Part shown: piece after piece, positions 8,339 to 17,203 of the stretch | How positions within the stretch are numbered: the first letter of the stretch is position 1 | Layout: every line of letters starts with the position of its first letter | NCBI GenBank assembly: GCA_017461775.1 | Contig: JAFTXD010000121.1 | Span: 1 to 35,143, forward strand | Length of the DNA stretch: 35,143 nt | Origin: Lachnospiraceae bacterium | GTDB taxonomy: Bacteria > Bacillota > Clostridia > Lachnospirales > Lachnospiraceae | Direction of reading: 5' to 3' | The notes under the pieces: model-generated | The model's input: the letters and a program-made list of their open reading frames with translations, nothing else | Told to the model about the DNA's origin: nothing | Database searches by the model: none | Position numbers and translations under genes: made by a program

Positions 8339-9418
8339 ATGAAAAAGTATTGGAAAAAACCGGTACTGCTGCTTGGTGTGGTACTGGTGATTGTTATTAT
8401 ATATATTGCATATGTAGTTCTGACTTACGAGAGAATGGAAGATTATCAGAAGCTTTCGGTGAAGGCGGCTTCGGAGGAAGAAAGTCCGGAGCGGGTTCAG
8501 ACCGGACAGGTATATGGGGCATTTTCTTATAATGCAGGTTTTGGTGCCTATCTGCCGGAGTTTAGTTTCTTTATGGATGGTGGAACGGAGTCTAGAGCTA
8601 AGGATAGGGAAAGTGTGTACTATTCTATCGAAGGTGCGGCGGCGCTCATGAAGAGCTATGAGCCGGATTTCCTCTTTTTGCAGGAGGTGGACTTAAGCAG
8701 TACCAGAAGTTATCACATTAACCAGTATGAGCTTTTTTGCGATTATTTTGGGGAGATGCAGTCCACTTTTGCGGTGAATTATGACTCCGCATATTTGATG
8801 GTGCCTCTTTTGGAGCCCCATGGAAAGAGTAATTCCGGAATAGCCACGTTCTCAGCCTGTGAAATGACAGAAGGGATGCGCAGAAGTCTGCCCATATCGG
8901 ATTCGGTGATGAAGCTGGTGGATTTGGACAGATGTATCTCCATCAGTCGTCTTCCGGTGGAGAATGGGAAAGAACTGGTACTCATAAATGTACATATGTC
9001 AGCCTATGGAAGTGATGAGGAGGTAAGGGAAGGACAGATTGGTCTTCTTACCCAGGTCATGGAGGAGGAATACGCCAAGGGAAACTATGTGATTACAGGT
9101 GGCGATTATAATCATAATTTAAAGCTTCTCGGGGATGTGGACGGTGATTTTGCTTCCTGGGCATATCCTTTTCCGAGGGAAAAGGTACCGGAGCATTTTG
9201 CATTCTGCATTGATGCATTTTCCCGGGAGGAGAAGGAGCAACTGTGGGACACTTCCCGGAATGCGGATATCCCTTATGACCCGGAGGTGACGTATACCAT
9301 TACTCTGGATGGCTTCATCATATCGGACAATGTGGAGTGTGTAAAATATGAGCACATTAATACCGGTTATGCTTATTCGGATCATGAACCGGTGTATATG
9401 GAGTTTCGCTTGAAGTAG
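8339..9418 (+). CDS. membrane-anchored endonuclease/exonuclease/phosphatase-family protein
   Basis: A 359-residue protein with one N-terminal membrane helix (about residues 9-29) and no lipobox, so the catalytic domain probably faces outward, anchored in the membrane. The soluble part has the EEP-fold signatures in order: FLQEVD (metal-binding Glu near 116), INVHMSAY, GGDYNHN and, near the C-terminus, YSDHEPVYMEF. This fold hydrolyses phosphodiesters or phosphomonoesters of nucleic acids, inositol phosphates or sphingolipids with Mg2+. The substrate is not identifiable. The ribosome binding site is weak (AGG at 8334-8336). It is a single-gene unit between the terminator at 8280-8320 and a probable terminator at 9421. 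Confidence 0.85.
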   Translation: MKKYWKKPVLLLGVVLVIVIIYIAYVVLTYERMEDYQKLSVKAASEEESPERVQTGQVYGAFSYNAGFGAYLPEFSFFMDGGTESRAKDRESVYYSIEGAAALMKSYEPDFLFLQEVDLSSTRSYHINQYELFCDYFGEMQSTFAVNYDSAYLMVPLLEPHGKSNSGIATFSACEMTEGMRRSLPISDSVMKLVDLDRCISISRLPVENGKELVLINVHMSAYGSDEEVREGQIGLLTQVMEEEYAKGNYVITGGDYNHNLKLLGDVDGDFASWAYPFPREKVPEHFAFCIDAFSREEKEQLWDTSRNADIPYDPEVTYTITLDGFIISDNVECVKYEHINTGYAYSDHEPVYMEFRLK

Positions 9419-9420
9419 TT

Positions 9421-9456
9421 AGAAAGCTGTTATCTGCGGATAATGGCTTTTCTCTA
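9421..9456 (+). terminator. probable terminator after the EEP-family gene
   Basis: An imperfect stem of about 14 pairs (9421-9434 with 9439-9453, several G-U pairs and one bulge) starts two bases after the stop codon and runs into a short T-rich tail. Confidence 0.5.
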
Positions 9457-9464
9457 TATCATTA

Positions 9465-9493
9465 TTGCAAAAGGCGGGGAAAAATGGTATATT
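9465..9493 (+). promoter_or_regulatory. promoter of the ZIP transporter gene
   Basis: TTGCAA (9465-9470), a 17-base spacer, and TATATT (9488-9493) preceded by TGG as an extended -10 element. The predicted transcription start is near 9500, inside the palindrome described next. Confidence 0.6.
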
Positions 9494-9499
9494 TAGGTG

Positions 9500-9515
9500 G
9501 TTAGTTACAACTAAC
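9500..9515 (+). promoter_or_regulatory. palindromic operator candidate before the ZIP gene
   Basis: GTTAGTT and AACTAAC form a perfect 7+7 inverted repeat around a central AC, sitting seven bases after the -10 box. Its position over the expected transcription start would allow a bound dimeric repressor to block transcription. The TTAG...CTAA core resembles sites of DtxR/MntR/IdeR-type metal regulators, which fits a metal transporter gene, but the actual regulator is inferred. Confidence 0.55.
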
Positions 9516-9543
9516 TGCATATATTTAGATAGGAGGTAGGATT

Positions 9544-10326
9544 ATGACAATGAATGTTTTTGTAGGAATTGTAATCCCGTTTTGGGGTACTTCGCTGGGT
9601 TCGGCGCTGGTATTTCTGATGGGTGGAAAAATGAATAGAAATGTGCAGCGGGCACTGACCGGATTTGCAGGAGGAGTGATGGTAGCTGCTTCTGTCTGGA
9701 GTCTCCTTATTCCGGCCATGGATCAGTCTGCACATATGGGAAAGCTGTCCTTCATTCCGGCGGTGGTGGGATTTCTGCTGGGTATGGTATTTTTACTGAT
9801 TCTGGATACCTTTACCCCTCATATGCACATGGGCAGTGACAAGGCGGAAGGAGTAAAGACTAAGCTGGATAGAACAACCATGTTGGTGCTGGCGGTAGCA
9901 CTGCACAATATTCCCGAGGGTATGGCTGTGGGAGCAGTTTTTGCCGGGCTTATTTCGGATTCTGCGGAGATTACGCTTCTGGGAGCTTTTGCCTTATCCA
10001 TCGGAATTGCCATTCAGAATTTCCCGGAGGGGGCTATTATCTCCATGCCGCTGAAGGCGGAGGGAGTGCCGAAGGGGAAAGCCTTTCTTTATGGTGCGCT
10101 GTCCGGCGCAGTGGAGCCGCTGGCAGCACTTATTACCATTCTGCTGTCCGGCATTATGGTGCCCATTTTGCCTTATCTGCTAAGCTTTGCAGCGGGGGCT
10201 ATGATTTATGTGGTTGTGGAAGAACTGATTCCGGAGATGTCGGAGGGAGAGCATTCCAATATTGGAACTATGTTTTTTGCCATAGGATTTTCTTTAATGA
10301 TGATTTTGGATGTGGCATTAGGTTAA
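9544..10326 (+). CDS. ZIP-family divalent metal transporter (GufA/ZIP11-like)
   Basis: A 260-residue polytopic membrane protein with about eight hydrophobic segments. The metal-binding helices are recognisable: HNIPEG at residues 121-126 and IAIQNFPEG with QNFPEG at 158-163. The pairing of an HNxPEG and a QNFPEG helix is typical of the GufA/ZIP11 subfamily, which moves zinc or related divalent ions into the cytoplasm. Short histidine- and methionine-containing loops (PHMHMGSDKAEG, about residues 96-107) may also bind metal. A very good AGGAGG site precedes the ATG. The gene has its own promoter with a palindromic operator candidate and a bidirectional terminator at its end. The metal is probably zinc, iron or manganese; the sequence does not decide. 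Confidence 0.9.
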   Translation: MTMNVFVGIVIPFWGTSLGSALVFLMGGKMNRNVQRALTGFAGGVMVAASVWSLLIPAMDQSAHMGKLSFIPAVVGFLLGMVFLLILDTFTPHMHMGSDKAEGVKTKLDRTTMLVLAVALHNIPEGMAVGAVFAGLISDSAEITLLGAFALSIGIAIQNFPEGAIISMPLKAEGVPKGKAFLYGALSGAVEPLAALITILLSGIMVPILPYLLSFAAGAMIYVVVEELIPEMSEGEHSNIGTMFFAIGFSLMMILDVALG

Positions 10327-10331
10327 AAAAA

Positions 10332-10367
10332 GGTCTGTCGCGAATTTTGCGACAGACCCTTTTTTTT
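10332..10367. terminator. bidirectional terminator between convergent ZIP and metY genes
   Basis: GGTCTGTCGC (10332-10341) pairs perfectly with GCGACAGACC (10349-10358) around a 7-base loop. Eight T follow on the plus strand (10360-10367), and seven A precede it (10325-10331), which read as T on the minus strand. Confidence 0.9.
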
Positions 10368-10368
10368 A

Positions 10369-11643
10369 TTAAATACTCTTTAAGGCGTTCTCAACATCTG
10401 CAATGATGTCATCTACATTTTCGATACCTACGGAAAGTCTTACAAGATCCGGGCCCACACCAGCAGCGATAAGCTCTGCATCGTTCATCTGACGATGGGT
10501 AGCGGAAGCAGGGTGGAGGACACAGGTGTGTGCATCCGCAACATGTGTTGCAATCATGGCAACCTTAAGACCTGCCATGAACTTCTCAGCCGCCTTTCTG
10601 CCTCCCTTTACACCAAAGGCGATAACGCCACAGGTGCCGTTTGGCATCATCTTCTGAGCAAGGTCGTAATATTTGTTGCTCTTAAGGCCGGGATAATTTA
10701 CCCATTCTACCATAGGGTGAGCTTCTAAGAATTCTGCAACCTTCTGTGCATTCTCGCAGTGACGAGGCATACGTACATGTAAGGATTCCAAGCCTAAATT
10801 CAGTAAATATGCGTTCATAGGTGCCTGGATGGAACCAAAGTCTCTCATCAGCTGCGCGGTACACTTGGTAATGAAAGCGCCGCCCAAGCCGAACTTCTCA
10901 GCATATACTACACCGTGGTAAGAATCATCGGGAGTGGTAAGTCCCGGGAATTTATCCGCATGAGCCATCCAGTCAAATTTGCCGGAATCTACGATACATC
11001 CGCCAACTGCGGCGTCGTGACCGTCCATGTACTTGGTGGTGGAGTGGGTAACGATATCTGCACCCCACTCGAAAGGACGGCAGTTGATAGGTGTTGCAAA
11101 GGTATTGTCGATGATAAGAGGTACACCATGCTCATGAGCCGCCTTTGCAAACTTTGGAATATCTAAAACGATAAGGGCAGGGTTGGCAATGGTCTCGCCG
11201 AAAACTGCCTTGGTATTAGGCTTAAAGGCAGCTGCCAATTCTTCCTCGGTACAATCCGGATCAATAAAGGTAAATTCGATACCCATACGCTTCATAGTTA
11301 CGGAGAATAAATTAAAGGTTCCGCCGTAAATGGTGGAAGCAGCGATTACATGGTCACCACAGCCGGCAATATTGAATACTGCATAGAAGTTTGCAGCCTG
11401 ACCGGAGGAGGTCAGCATGGCAGCGCTACCGCCCTCTAAAGCACAAATCTTTGCTGCTACATAATCATTGGTAGGGTTTTGTAATCTGGTGTAGAAGTAG
11501 CCGGAGGCCTCTAAGTCAAAAAGCTTTCCCATATCCTCGCTGGAGTCATACTTAAAGGTGGTACTCTGCACGATGGGAATCATACGGGACTCGCCGTTTT
11601 TAGGTTCGTATCCGGCCTGGATACACATGGTTTCTCTTTGCAT
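10369..11643 (-). CDS. metY: O-acetylhomoserine sulfhydrylase (aminocarboxypropyltransferase)
   Basis: A 424-residue PLP-dependent enzyme of the Cys/Met metabolism family. It makes homocysteine from O-acetylhomoserine and sulfide for methionine synthesis in the cytoplasm. The PLP lysine is Lys204 in HSTTKYMDGH. Other family features are QSTTFKYDSSE near the N-terminus, YTRLQNPTN, SSGQAANFYAVFN, ASTIYGGTFNLF and the IIDNTFATP Asp that contacts the PLP nitrogen. Length and the YGGTFNLF pattern fit MetY better than the shorter cystathionine gamma-synthase, though substrate choice in this family cannot be proven by eye. An AAGGAGA site lies before the ATG. The gene starts 22 bases after the activase-like gene on the same strand and is probably co-transcribed with it; no riboswitch fits in that gap. 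Confidence 0.9.
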   Translation of the reverse strand: MQRETMCIQAGYEPKNGESRMIPIVQSTTFKYDSSEDMGKLFDLEASGYFYTRLQNPTNDYVAAKICALEGGSAAMLTSSGQAANFYAVFNIAGCGDHVIAASTIYGGTFNLFSVTMKRMGIEFTFIDPDCTEEELAAAFKPNTKAVFGETIANPALIVLDIPKFAKAAHEHGVPLIIDNTFATPINCRPFEWGADIVTHSTTKYMDGHDAAVGGCIVDSGKFDWMAHADKFPGLTTPDDSYHGVVYAEKFGLGGAFITKCTAQLMRDFGSIQAPMNAYLLNLGLESLHVRMPRHCENAQKVAEFLEAHPMVEWVNYPGLKSNKYYDLAQKMMPNGTCGVIAFGVKGGRKAAEKFMAGLKVAMIATHVADAHTCVLHPASATHRQMNDAELIAAGVGPDLVRLSVGIENVDDIIADVENALKSI

Positions 11644-11665
11644 ACTTTTTATCTCCTTTATAGAG

Positions 11666-14600
11666 TTATTTCTTTAAGTTTTTATTGGCAGTGGAAAGCA
11701 TCAGCTTGATACGGTTCAGCTGGTTTACTTCACTGGCACCCGGGTCATAGTCGATAGCTACGATATTGGCAGCCGGATGGGTCTTACGGATGGCTTTGAT
11801 AACACCCTTACCAACTACGTGGTTGGGAAGACATCCGAAGGGCTGGGTACATACGATATTGGGTACCTGGTCATGAATCAGCTCCATCATCTCGCCGGTT
11901 AAAAACCACCCTTCACCGGTCTGGTTACCGATGTCTACGATGGGCTCTGCCATCTTTACAATTTCCTTAATCGGGGTAGGGGCAGTAAAGTGCTTACTGT
12001 TTTTCAGTGCCTTTACAGTGCTGCCACGCAGGATATGCTCAATGGCCCAGATACCCAGATTGCAGACACGGGCTGCTTTTTTGCTGGTACCAAGGTGCTC
12101 TGCCTTGTAAATCTGATTGTAAAAGCAATAGAGCAGAAAGTCAATCAAATCCGGAACAACCGCCTCTGCACCCTCGGCCTCTAAAAGCTCTACCAGGTGA
12201 TTGTTGCCGGCAGGAGAAAACTTTACAAGAATTTCTCCTACGATACCTACACGGGGCTTTTGAATATCTTTCAGCTCGATGGCATCAAAGTCCTCGATAA
12301 TCTGACGGCACATCTTGTTAAATTTAGAGAGTTTAACCTTTGGAGCAGATACGTAATCGATTACCATCTGTTTCCACTTCTCATGTACGGCATTTACACT
12401 TCCCGGAACTGCTTCATAAGGACGCATACGGTAGGTACAACGCATGAAGATATCACCAAACTGTGCGGCCAAAGCTACGCGAAGAAGCATATCCGCATTC
12501 AGATCAAAGCCGGGATTTGTTTCGATTCCGCCCAGATTCAGAGAAATAACCGGAATCTGCTGCATGCCAGCCTTCTCCAGTGCTCTACGGATAAAGCCGA
12601 TGTAGTTGGTAGCACGGCAACCACCACCGGTCTGGGTGATAATCAGTGCCGTTTTATCTAAATCATATTTGCCGGAGAGCAGTGCCTCCATCAGCTGTCC
12701 AACCACAAGAAGGGAAGGATAGCAGGCGTCGTTGTTTACATATTTCAGGCCCACATCCACGGAGTGCTTGTTGTCGTTATCAAGCACCTCAAAGTTGTAG
12801 CCGCAGGCTGCAAAGGCAGGTCCCACCAATTCGAAGTGGATGGGGGACATCTGTGGACATAAAATGGTGTAGTTCTTACGCATTTCCTCGGTAAATTGTA
12901 CCTTTTGAATAGCACTGGAACGGATGGTACGCTTCTTGCCCATTCTCTCGCGAACTCTTAAGGCAGAGAGCAGGGAACGGATACGGATACGTGCCGCACC
13001 AAGATTATTTACTTCGTCAATCTTAAGGCAGGTGTAAATCTTGTCGGAGCCGGATAAAATATCATTTACCTGATCGGTGGTAACGGCATCCAGACCACAG
13101 CCAAAGGAATTGAGCTGGATTAAATCCAGATTTTCCACCAGCTTTACATAGCTGGCAGCCGCATAGAGGCGGGAGTGGTACATCCACTGGTCGGATACAA
13201 TCAGTGGTCTCTCGGGCTGGGCCAGATGGGAGATGGAATCCTCAGTAAGCACCGCAATGTCGTAGGAGGTAATCATCTCCGGAATACCGTGATTGATTTC
13301 CGGGTCGATGTGGTAAGGACGTCCGGCTAAAACGATACCTCGCTTGCCGCTTTCCTTTAAGTAATTTAAGACCTCTTCACCCTTTGCACGCATATCCTGG
13401 CGGGCATTTTCCTGTTCTACCCATGCCTTATGTACCGCTGCTTTGATTTCCTCCGCAGGAATGGTTTTAAATTCCTGAATAAGAGACTGGGCAATGGTGT
13501 CCTCGCTTAAGAAGGACATGAAGGGATTGAGTAAGGTCACTTCACCGTTTGTAATTTCTTCCACATTGTTCTTAATATTTTCAGAGTAGGAGGTAACAAT
13601 CGGACAGTTGTAGTGATTGTTTGCCTCATCAAATTCATTTCGCTCATAGAATACGGCAGGGTAGAAAATCTTCTTGATGCCCTGCTTAATCAGCCAGGTC
13701 ACATGACCGTGGGCAAGCTTCGCCGGGTAACACTCGGACTCACTGGGGATGGATTCAATACCAAGCTCGTAAATCTTACGGTTGGAAACCGGGGAAAGTA
13801 CCACACGGTAGCCCAGCGTTGTTAGGAAGGTGTGCCAGAATGGGTAATTCTCATACATATTCAGGACTCTGGGAACACCGATTTCTCCACGGGGAGCTTC
13901 ATTGATTTCCAGAGCTTCGTAATTAAAGTATCTCTTTAACTTGTACTCAAACAGGTTGGGTACGTTTCCGGCATTTTTCTGACCTCCGATACCACGCTCA
14001 CAGCGGTTACCGGAAATATACTGTCTGCCACCGGAGAATTTGTTGATGGTGAGGCGGCAGTTGTTGGTACAGCCGCGGCACTTCGCCATGCTGGTATCGA
14101 ATTTTAAGTCGCAAATCTGCTGATAGGTCAGCATAGAAGTTTCGTATTCTTCAGAATAACGCTCTCTGGCAATAAGTGCGGCACCGAAAGCACCCATGAT
14201 ACCAGCGATATCGGGACGGATAGCTTCACATCCCGCAATTTTCTCAAAGCTCCTGAGAACCGCATCATTGTAGAAGGTACCACCCTGTACAACGATTTCC
14301 TTACCAAGCTCGGAAGCATCGGATACCTTGATTACCTTGAAAAGGGCATTCTTAATAACGGAGTAAGCAAGGCCGGCAGAAATATCGGAAACGGAAGCGC
14401 CTTCCTTCTGTGCCTGCTTCACCTTGGAATTCATAAATACGGTACAGCGGGTACCAAGGTCAATGGGATGCTCCGCGAAAAGTGCGGCCTTGGCAAAGTC
14501 CTGTACACTGTAGTTTAAGGATTTGGCGAAGGTCTCAATAAAGGAACCACAACCGGAGGAGCAGGCCTCGTTCAGCTGTACACTGTCAACGGTCTGGTTC

Positions 14601-15895
14601 TTGATTTTGATACATTTCATATCCTGTCCGCCGATGTCCAGGATACAGTCCACATTGGGATTGAAAAATGCTGCAGCATAGTAGTGGGCAACGGTTTCTA
14701 CCTCGCCGTCATCTAATAAAAATGCTGCTTTCATCAGCGCTTCCCCATAACCGGTGGAGCAGGAGCGGACGATATTTACATCCTCGGGAAGGAGCGTGTA
14801 AATCTCCTTTAAGGATTCAATGGCAGTAGCTAAGGGGCTACCGTTATTGTTGGAATAGAAGGAGTAGAGGAGGGCGCCGTCGTCACCTACCAAGGCAATT
14901 TTGGTAGTGGTGGAGCCGGCATCGATACCAAGGAAAGCATTTCCATGGTAATTCTCCAAATCTCCGGTAAGTACCTTATGGGAGTTGTGACGGGTGACAA
15001 ACTCGTCGTATTCCTCACTGTTTGCAAAGAGGGGCTCCATACGCTCTACTTCGAATTCCATTTTGATATCGGAGGAGAGCTTTCCGACCATTTCTTCCAG
15101 GGTATAGGAAACCTCCGGCTTGGCGTTTAGGGCAGAGCCGATGGCTGCAAAAAGGTGGGAATTGTCCGTGTCGATAATATGCTCCTCATCCAGCTTCAAG
15201 GTGCGGATAAAGGCTGCCTTGAGCTCTGATAAAAAGTGAAGAGGACCACCTAAAAATGCCACATGTCCACGGATGGGCTTACCGCAGGCAAGACCGGAAA
15301 TGGTCTGGTTTACCACTGCCTGGAAAATGGAAGCGGATAAGTCCTCCTTGGTAGCACCGTCGTTAATTAGGGGCTGAATATCGGTCTTGGCAAAAACACC
15401 ACATCTTGCTGCGATGGTGTATAAGGATTTGTAATTTTTCGCATACTCATTTAAACCGGAGGCATCGGTCTGAATCAGGGATGCCATCTGGTCGATAAAG
15501 GAGCCGGTACCGCCGGCGCAGATACCGTTCATACGCTGCTCCACGTTACCGCCTTCAAAGTAGATGATTTTCGCATCCTCGCCACCCAGCTCAATAGCTA
15601 CGTCCGTCTGCGGGGCAAGCTCCTGAAGGGAAGTAGCTACCGCAATTACCTCCTGAGTAAAGGGAACCTCCAGATGGTTTGCCAGTGTGAGACCACCGGA
15701 GCCGGTAATCATGGGATGCAGTGTAATATTTCCGAGAGAAGCATAGGCCTTTTTCAGCAGTCCGGCCAGAGTCTCCTTGATGTTTGCAAAGTGTCTTTCA
15801 TAGTCAGAAAAAACAATCTCTTTAGCGTCATTTAAAATAGCAATCTTAACGGTAGTAGAACCGATATCAATTCCTAAGGTAAAGTCTTTCGTCAT
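11666..15895 (-). CDS. giant 2-hydroxyacyl-CoA dehydratase activase-like protein (double ASKHA ATPase plus dehydratase-like C-terminal part)
   Basis: A 1409-residue protein of the BadF/BadG/BcrA/HgdC-related group. The first ATPase domain starts at [11 protein letters not shown] (7-17) and has Cys126 (CAGGTGSF) and Cys165 (ARCGVF), matching the two cluster cysteines of activases. A second ATPase domain starts at [11 protein letters not shown] (322 onward) with Cys445 (ACSSGCGSF) and Cys484 (TRCTVF), at the same 39-residue spacing. A cysteine cluster follows (Cys606, 609, 613 and CERG near 633), then a DUF2229/HgdB-like region with further cysteines ([28 protein letters not shown]). Known relatives use ATP to drive low-potential electrons from an Fe-S cluster. 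The true substrate is unknown. I chose ATG 15893-15895 because AAGGA lies five bases upstream; the ATG at 15908-15910 has no such site. Confidence 0.85.
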   Translation of the reverse strand: MTKDFTLGIDIGSTTVKIAILNDAKEIVFSDYERHFANIKETLAGLLKKAYASLGNITLHPMITGSGGLTLANHLEVPFTQEVIAVATSLQELAPQTDVAIELGGEDAKIIYFEGGNVEQRMNGICAGGTGSFIDQMASLIQTDASGLNEYAKNYKSLYTIAARCGVFAKTDIQPLINDGATKEDLSASIFQAVVNQTISGLACGKPIRGHVAFLGGPLHFLSELKAAFIRTLKLDEEHIIDTDNSHLFAAIGSALNAKPEVSYTLEEMVGKLSSDIKMEFEVERMEPLFANSEEYDEFVTRHNSHKVLTGDLENYHGNAFLGIDAGSTTTKIALVGDDGALLYSFYSNNNGSPLATAIESLKEIYTLLPEDVNIVRSCSTGYGEALMKAAFLLDDGEVETVAHYYAAAFFNPNVDCILDIGGQDMKCIKIKNQTVDSVQLNEACSSGCGSFIETFAKSLNYSVQDFAKAALFAEHPIDLGTRCTVFMNSKVKQAQKEGASVSDISAGLAYSVIKNALFKVIKVSDASELGKEIVVQGGTFYNDAVLRSFEKIAGCEAIRPDIAGIMGAFGAALIARERYSEEYETSMLTYQQICDLKFDTSMAKCRGCTNNCRLTINKFSGGRQYISGNRCERGIGGQKNAGNVPNLFEYKLKRYFNYEALEINEAPRGEIGVPRVLNMYENYPFWHTFLTTLGYRVVLSPVSNRKIYELGIESIPSESECYPAKLAHGHVTWLIKQGIKKIFYPAVFYERNEFDEANNHYNCPIVTSYSENIKNNVEEITNGEVTLLNPFMSFLSEDTIAQSLIQEFKTIPAEEIKAAVHKAWVEQENARQDMRAKGEEVLNYLKESGKRGIVLAGRPYHIDPEINHGIPEMITSYDIAVLTEDSISHLAQPERPLIVSDQWMYHSRLYAAASYVKLVENLDLIQLNSFGCGLDAVTTDQVNDILSGSDKIYTCLKIDEVNNLGAARIRIRSLLSALRVRERMGKKRTIRSSAIQKVQFTEEMRKNYTILCPQMSPIHFELVGPAFAACGYNFEVLDNDNKHSVDVGLKYVNNDACYPSLLVVGQLMEALLSGKYDLDKTALIITQTGGGCRATNYIGFIRRALEKAGMQQIPVISLNLGGIETNPGFDLNADMLLRVALAAQFGDIFMRCTYRMRPYEAVPGSVNAVHEKWKQMVIDYVSAPKVKLSKFNKMCRQIIEDFDAIELKDIQKPRVGIVGEILVKFSPAGNNHLVELLEAEGAEAVVPDLIDFLLYCFYNQIYKAEHLGTSKKAARVCNLGIWAIEHILRGSTVKALKNSKHFTAPTPIKEIVKMAEPIVDIGNQTGEGWFLTGEMMELIHDQVPNIVCTQPFGCLPNHVVGKGVIKAIRKTHPAANIVAIDYDPGASEVNQLNRIKLMLSTANKNLKK

Positions 15896-15914
15896 TTGTT
15901 TCCTTTCCATGCAC

Positions 15915-15933
15915 GGTTTGATTCTTTCAAACC
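15915..15933 (-). promoter_or_regulatory. perfect palindrome in the activase leader
   Basis: GGTTTGA and TCAAACC form a 7+7 inverted repeat with a 5-base centre, 20 bases before the activase start and downstream of its promoter. It could be an operator or a leader hairpin; it has no T-tract and so is not a terminator. Confidence 0.4.
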
Positions 15934-15979
15934 TGTCTAAGTACTTTCTTATTAATTATATATTTTGACATACGAGGTC

Positions 15980-16008
15980 ATTATACGCCTATGAGGATGA
16001 AAAATCAA
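15980..16008 (-). promoter_or_regulatory. promoter of the activase-metY unit
   Basis: Read on the minus strand: TTGATT (16008-16003), 17-base spacer, and a perfect TATAAT (15985-15980). The transcript would have a leader of about 80 bases before the activase start. Confidence 0.7.
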
Positions 16009-16082
16009 CTTCTCCATAGTACTAGAAATGGTTAAGAATTTATGAAAGAAATTATATTTTTGTGAAAAAGAAAGTGTTTTAT

Positions 16083-16111
16083 TTACGAACACAAAAGGGA
16101 AGTGGTATAAT
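16083..16111 (+). promoter_or_regulatory. promoter of the rhomboid-like gene
   Basis: A perfect TATAAT at 16106-16111, preceded by TGG (extended -10). The -35 region 17 bases upstream is TTACGA (16083-16088). The ribosome binding site GGAGGAG follows at about 16136. Confidence 0.6.
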
Positions 16112-16145
16112 AAATTGAATTTTTATGTTTTTCATGGAGGAGTAT

Positions 16146-17024
16146 ATGAGTAAATTTGAAAAGAAGTTCGGAAAATACGCCATATCCAATCTCACGGCCA
16201 TACTGATTATGTGCTATGTGGCGGGATATGTGATTCAGTTTATCAATCAGGATTTGCTCCTTTTGCTGACATTGGATCCCTATAAAATTCTGCATGGGCA
16301 GATCTGGCGACTGGTGACATGGATTGTTGTGCCCCCTTCTTCTCTGGGAGTATTTACCATACTGATGCTGTTCTTTTATTATTCTATAGGGAATGCGCTG
16401 GAGAGAACTTGGGGTGTGTACCGGTACAATGTATATATTCTTTCGGGTGTTTTATTTACCATTATTGCAAGCTTTGTGGCAATGGTTCTTTGTTATGCCA
16501 TGTATGGGGATTTAATCACGACGAAAGAAGCAGCAGAATATGTTTTCATGAACGGAAGTACCCTGTTTAGTACCTACTATGTGAACATGTCCATCATGCT
16601 GGCCTTTGCGGCAACCTTCCCCAGTGCGGAGGTACTTTTGATGTATGTGGTACCTGTGAAGATGAAGTGGATGGGACTTATCTATGCCGGATATCTGGTG
16701 CTGGATTTTGTGCAGGGCGTGGGACAGCCTGTGTACGATATTTTTAAACGCTGTGCCATCGCAGCTTCCCTGGTGACCCTTTTGGTATTCTGGCTCACCT
16801 CCAAGAACAGTCTGCATATGTCCCCGGCCCAGGTGAAGCGTCGTGCAAAGTTCCACAGCGAGGTAAGACGCACTGCCACACCGAAAATGTCCGGCCATAA
16901 ATGTGCTATCTGTGGTCAGACCGATGAGGACAATGAAAATCTGGAATTCCGTTACTGTTCCAAGTGTAATGGTAATTATGAATACTGCCAGAATCATTTG
17001 TTCACCCATGAGCATGTGAAGTAA
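16146..17024 (+). CDS. rhomboid-like membrane protein, catalytically dead, with C-terminal zinc ribbon
   Basis: A 292-residue protein with about six membrane segments. The rhomboid fold is suggested by the loop HGQIWRLVTWIVVP, the segment YYSIGNALERTWGVYRYNVYIL, and PVKMKWMGLIYAGYL. The GxSG serine motif is absent where expected (NGSTLFSTYY...), and the last helix (CAIAASLVTLLVFWL) lacks the catalytic histidine, so it is probably not a protease. The tail carries a zinc-binding pattern: Cys253-x2-Cys256, Cys271-x2-Cys274, Cys281, His284, His288 and His290. The start at 16146 is chosen for the GGAGGAG site just upstream; an ATG at 16125 has none. It could act as a membrane chaperone or adaptor, by analogy with pseudo-rhomboids, but that is inference. 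Confidence 0.75.
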   Translation: MSKFEKKFGKYAISNLTAILIMCYVAGYVIQFINQDLLLLLTLDPYKILHGQIWRLVTWIVVPPSSLGVFTILMLFFYYSIGNALERTWGVYRYNVYILSGVLFTIIASFVAMVLCYAMYGDLITTKEAAEYVFMNGSTLFSTYYVNMSIMLAFAATFPSAEVLLMYVVPVKMKWMGLIYAGYLVLDFVQGVGQPVYDIFKRCAIAASLVTLLVFWLTSKNSLHMSPAQVKRRAKFHSEVRRTATPKMSGHKCAICGQTDEDNENLEFRYCSKCNGNYEYCQNHLFTHEHVK

Positions 17025-17180
17025 CAGTTCACACGTCAGTCAGGATGAGCGAAGCATATGCTTGCATAAGGATTCGCTCGTTTTGACTGACGAAAGGAGC
17101 GCCATCTCATGAGCAAAGTTAGCTGTGAAACAGCGAGAAAGCGGCAAGGCCGCCTTTGCGAATGGCGCAGAGTGAACTGT
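17024..17180 (+). ncRNA. structured intergenic element A (three-arm fold)
   Basis: An outer stem ACAGTTCAC (17024-17032) pairs with GTGAACTGT (17172-17180). Inside are two arms. Arm 1 is closed by CGTCAGTCA (17034-17042) and TGACTGACG (17084-17092), with an inner GAGCGAA/TTCGCTC stem and a tip TATGCTTGCATA (17057-17068). Arm 2 is closed by GCGCCAT (17099-17105) and ATGGCGC (17162-17168), with inner GCAAAG/CTTTGC, GCTGT/ACAGC and GCGGC/GCCGC stems. It begins on the last base of the rhomboid stop codon and ends 23 bases before the next start. The same layout recurs at 31059 and 32070. It may be a structured RNA or a dispersed repeat; it matches no element I can name. There is no T-tract, so it is not a simple terminator. 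Confidence 0.55.
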
Positions 17181-17203
17181 GATTTAGAAGAAGGAGATTT
17201 TGA

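Noticed and set aside
11644..11665. SAM or other riboswitch before metY
   Set aside because: Only 22 bases separate metY from the upstream gene; there is no room for one.
17024..17180. Element A as an insertion sequence or MITE
   Set aside because: No target-site duplication is seen, and the terminal repeats are not shared with the other two elements, so recent transposition is not supported.
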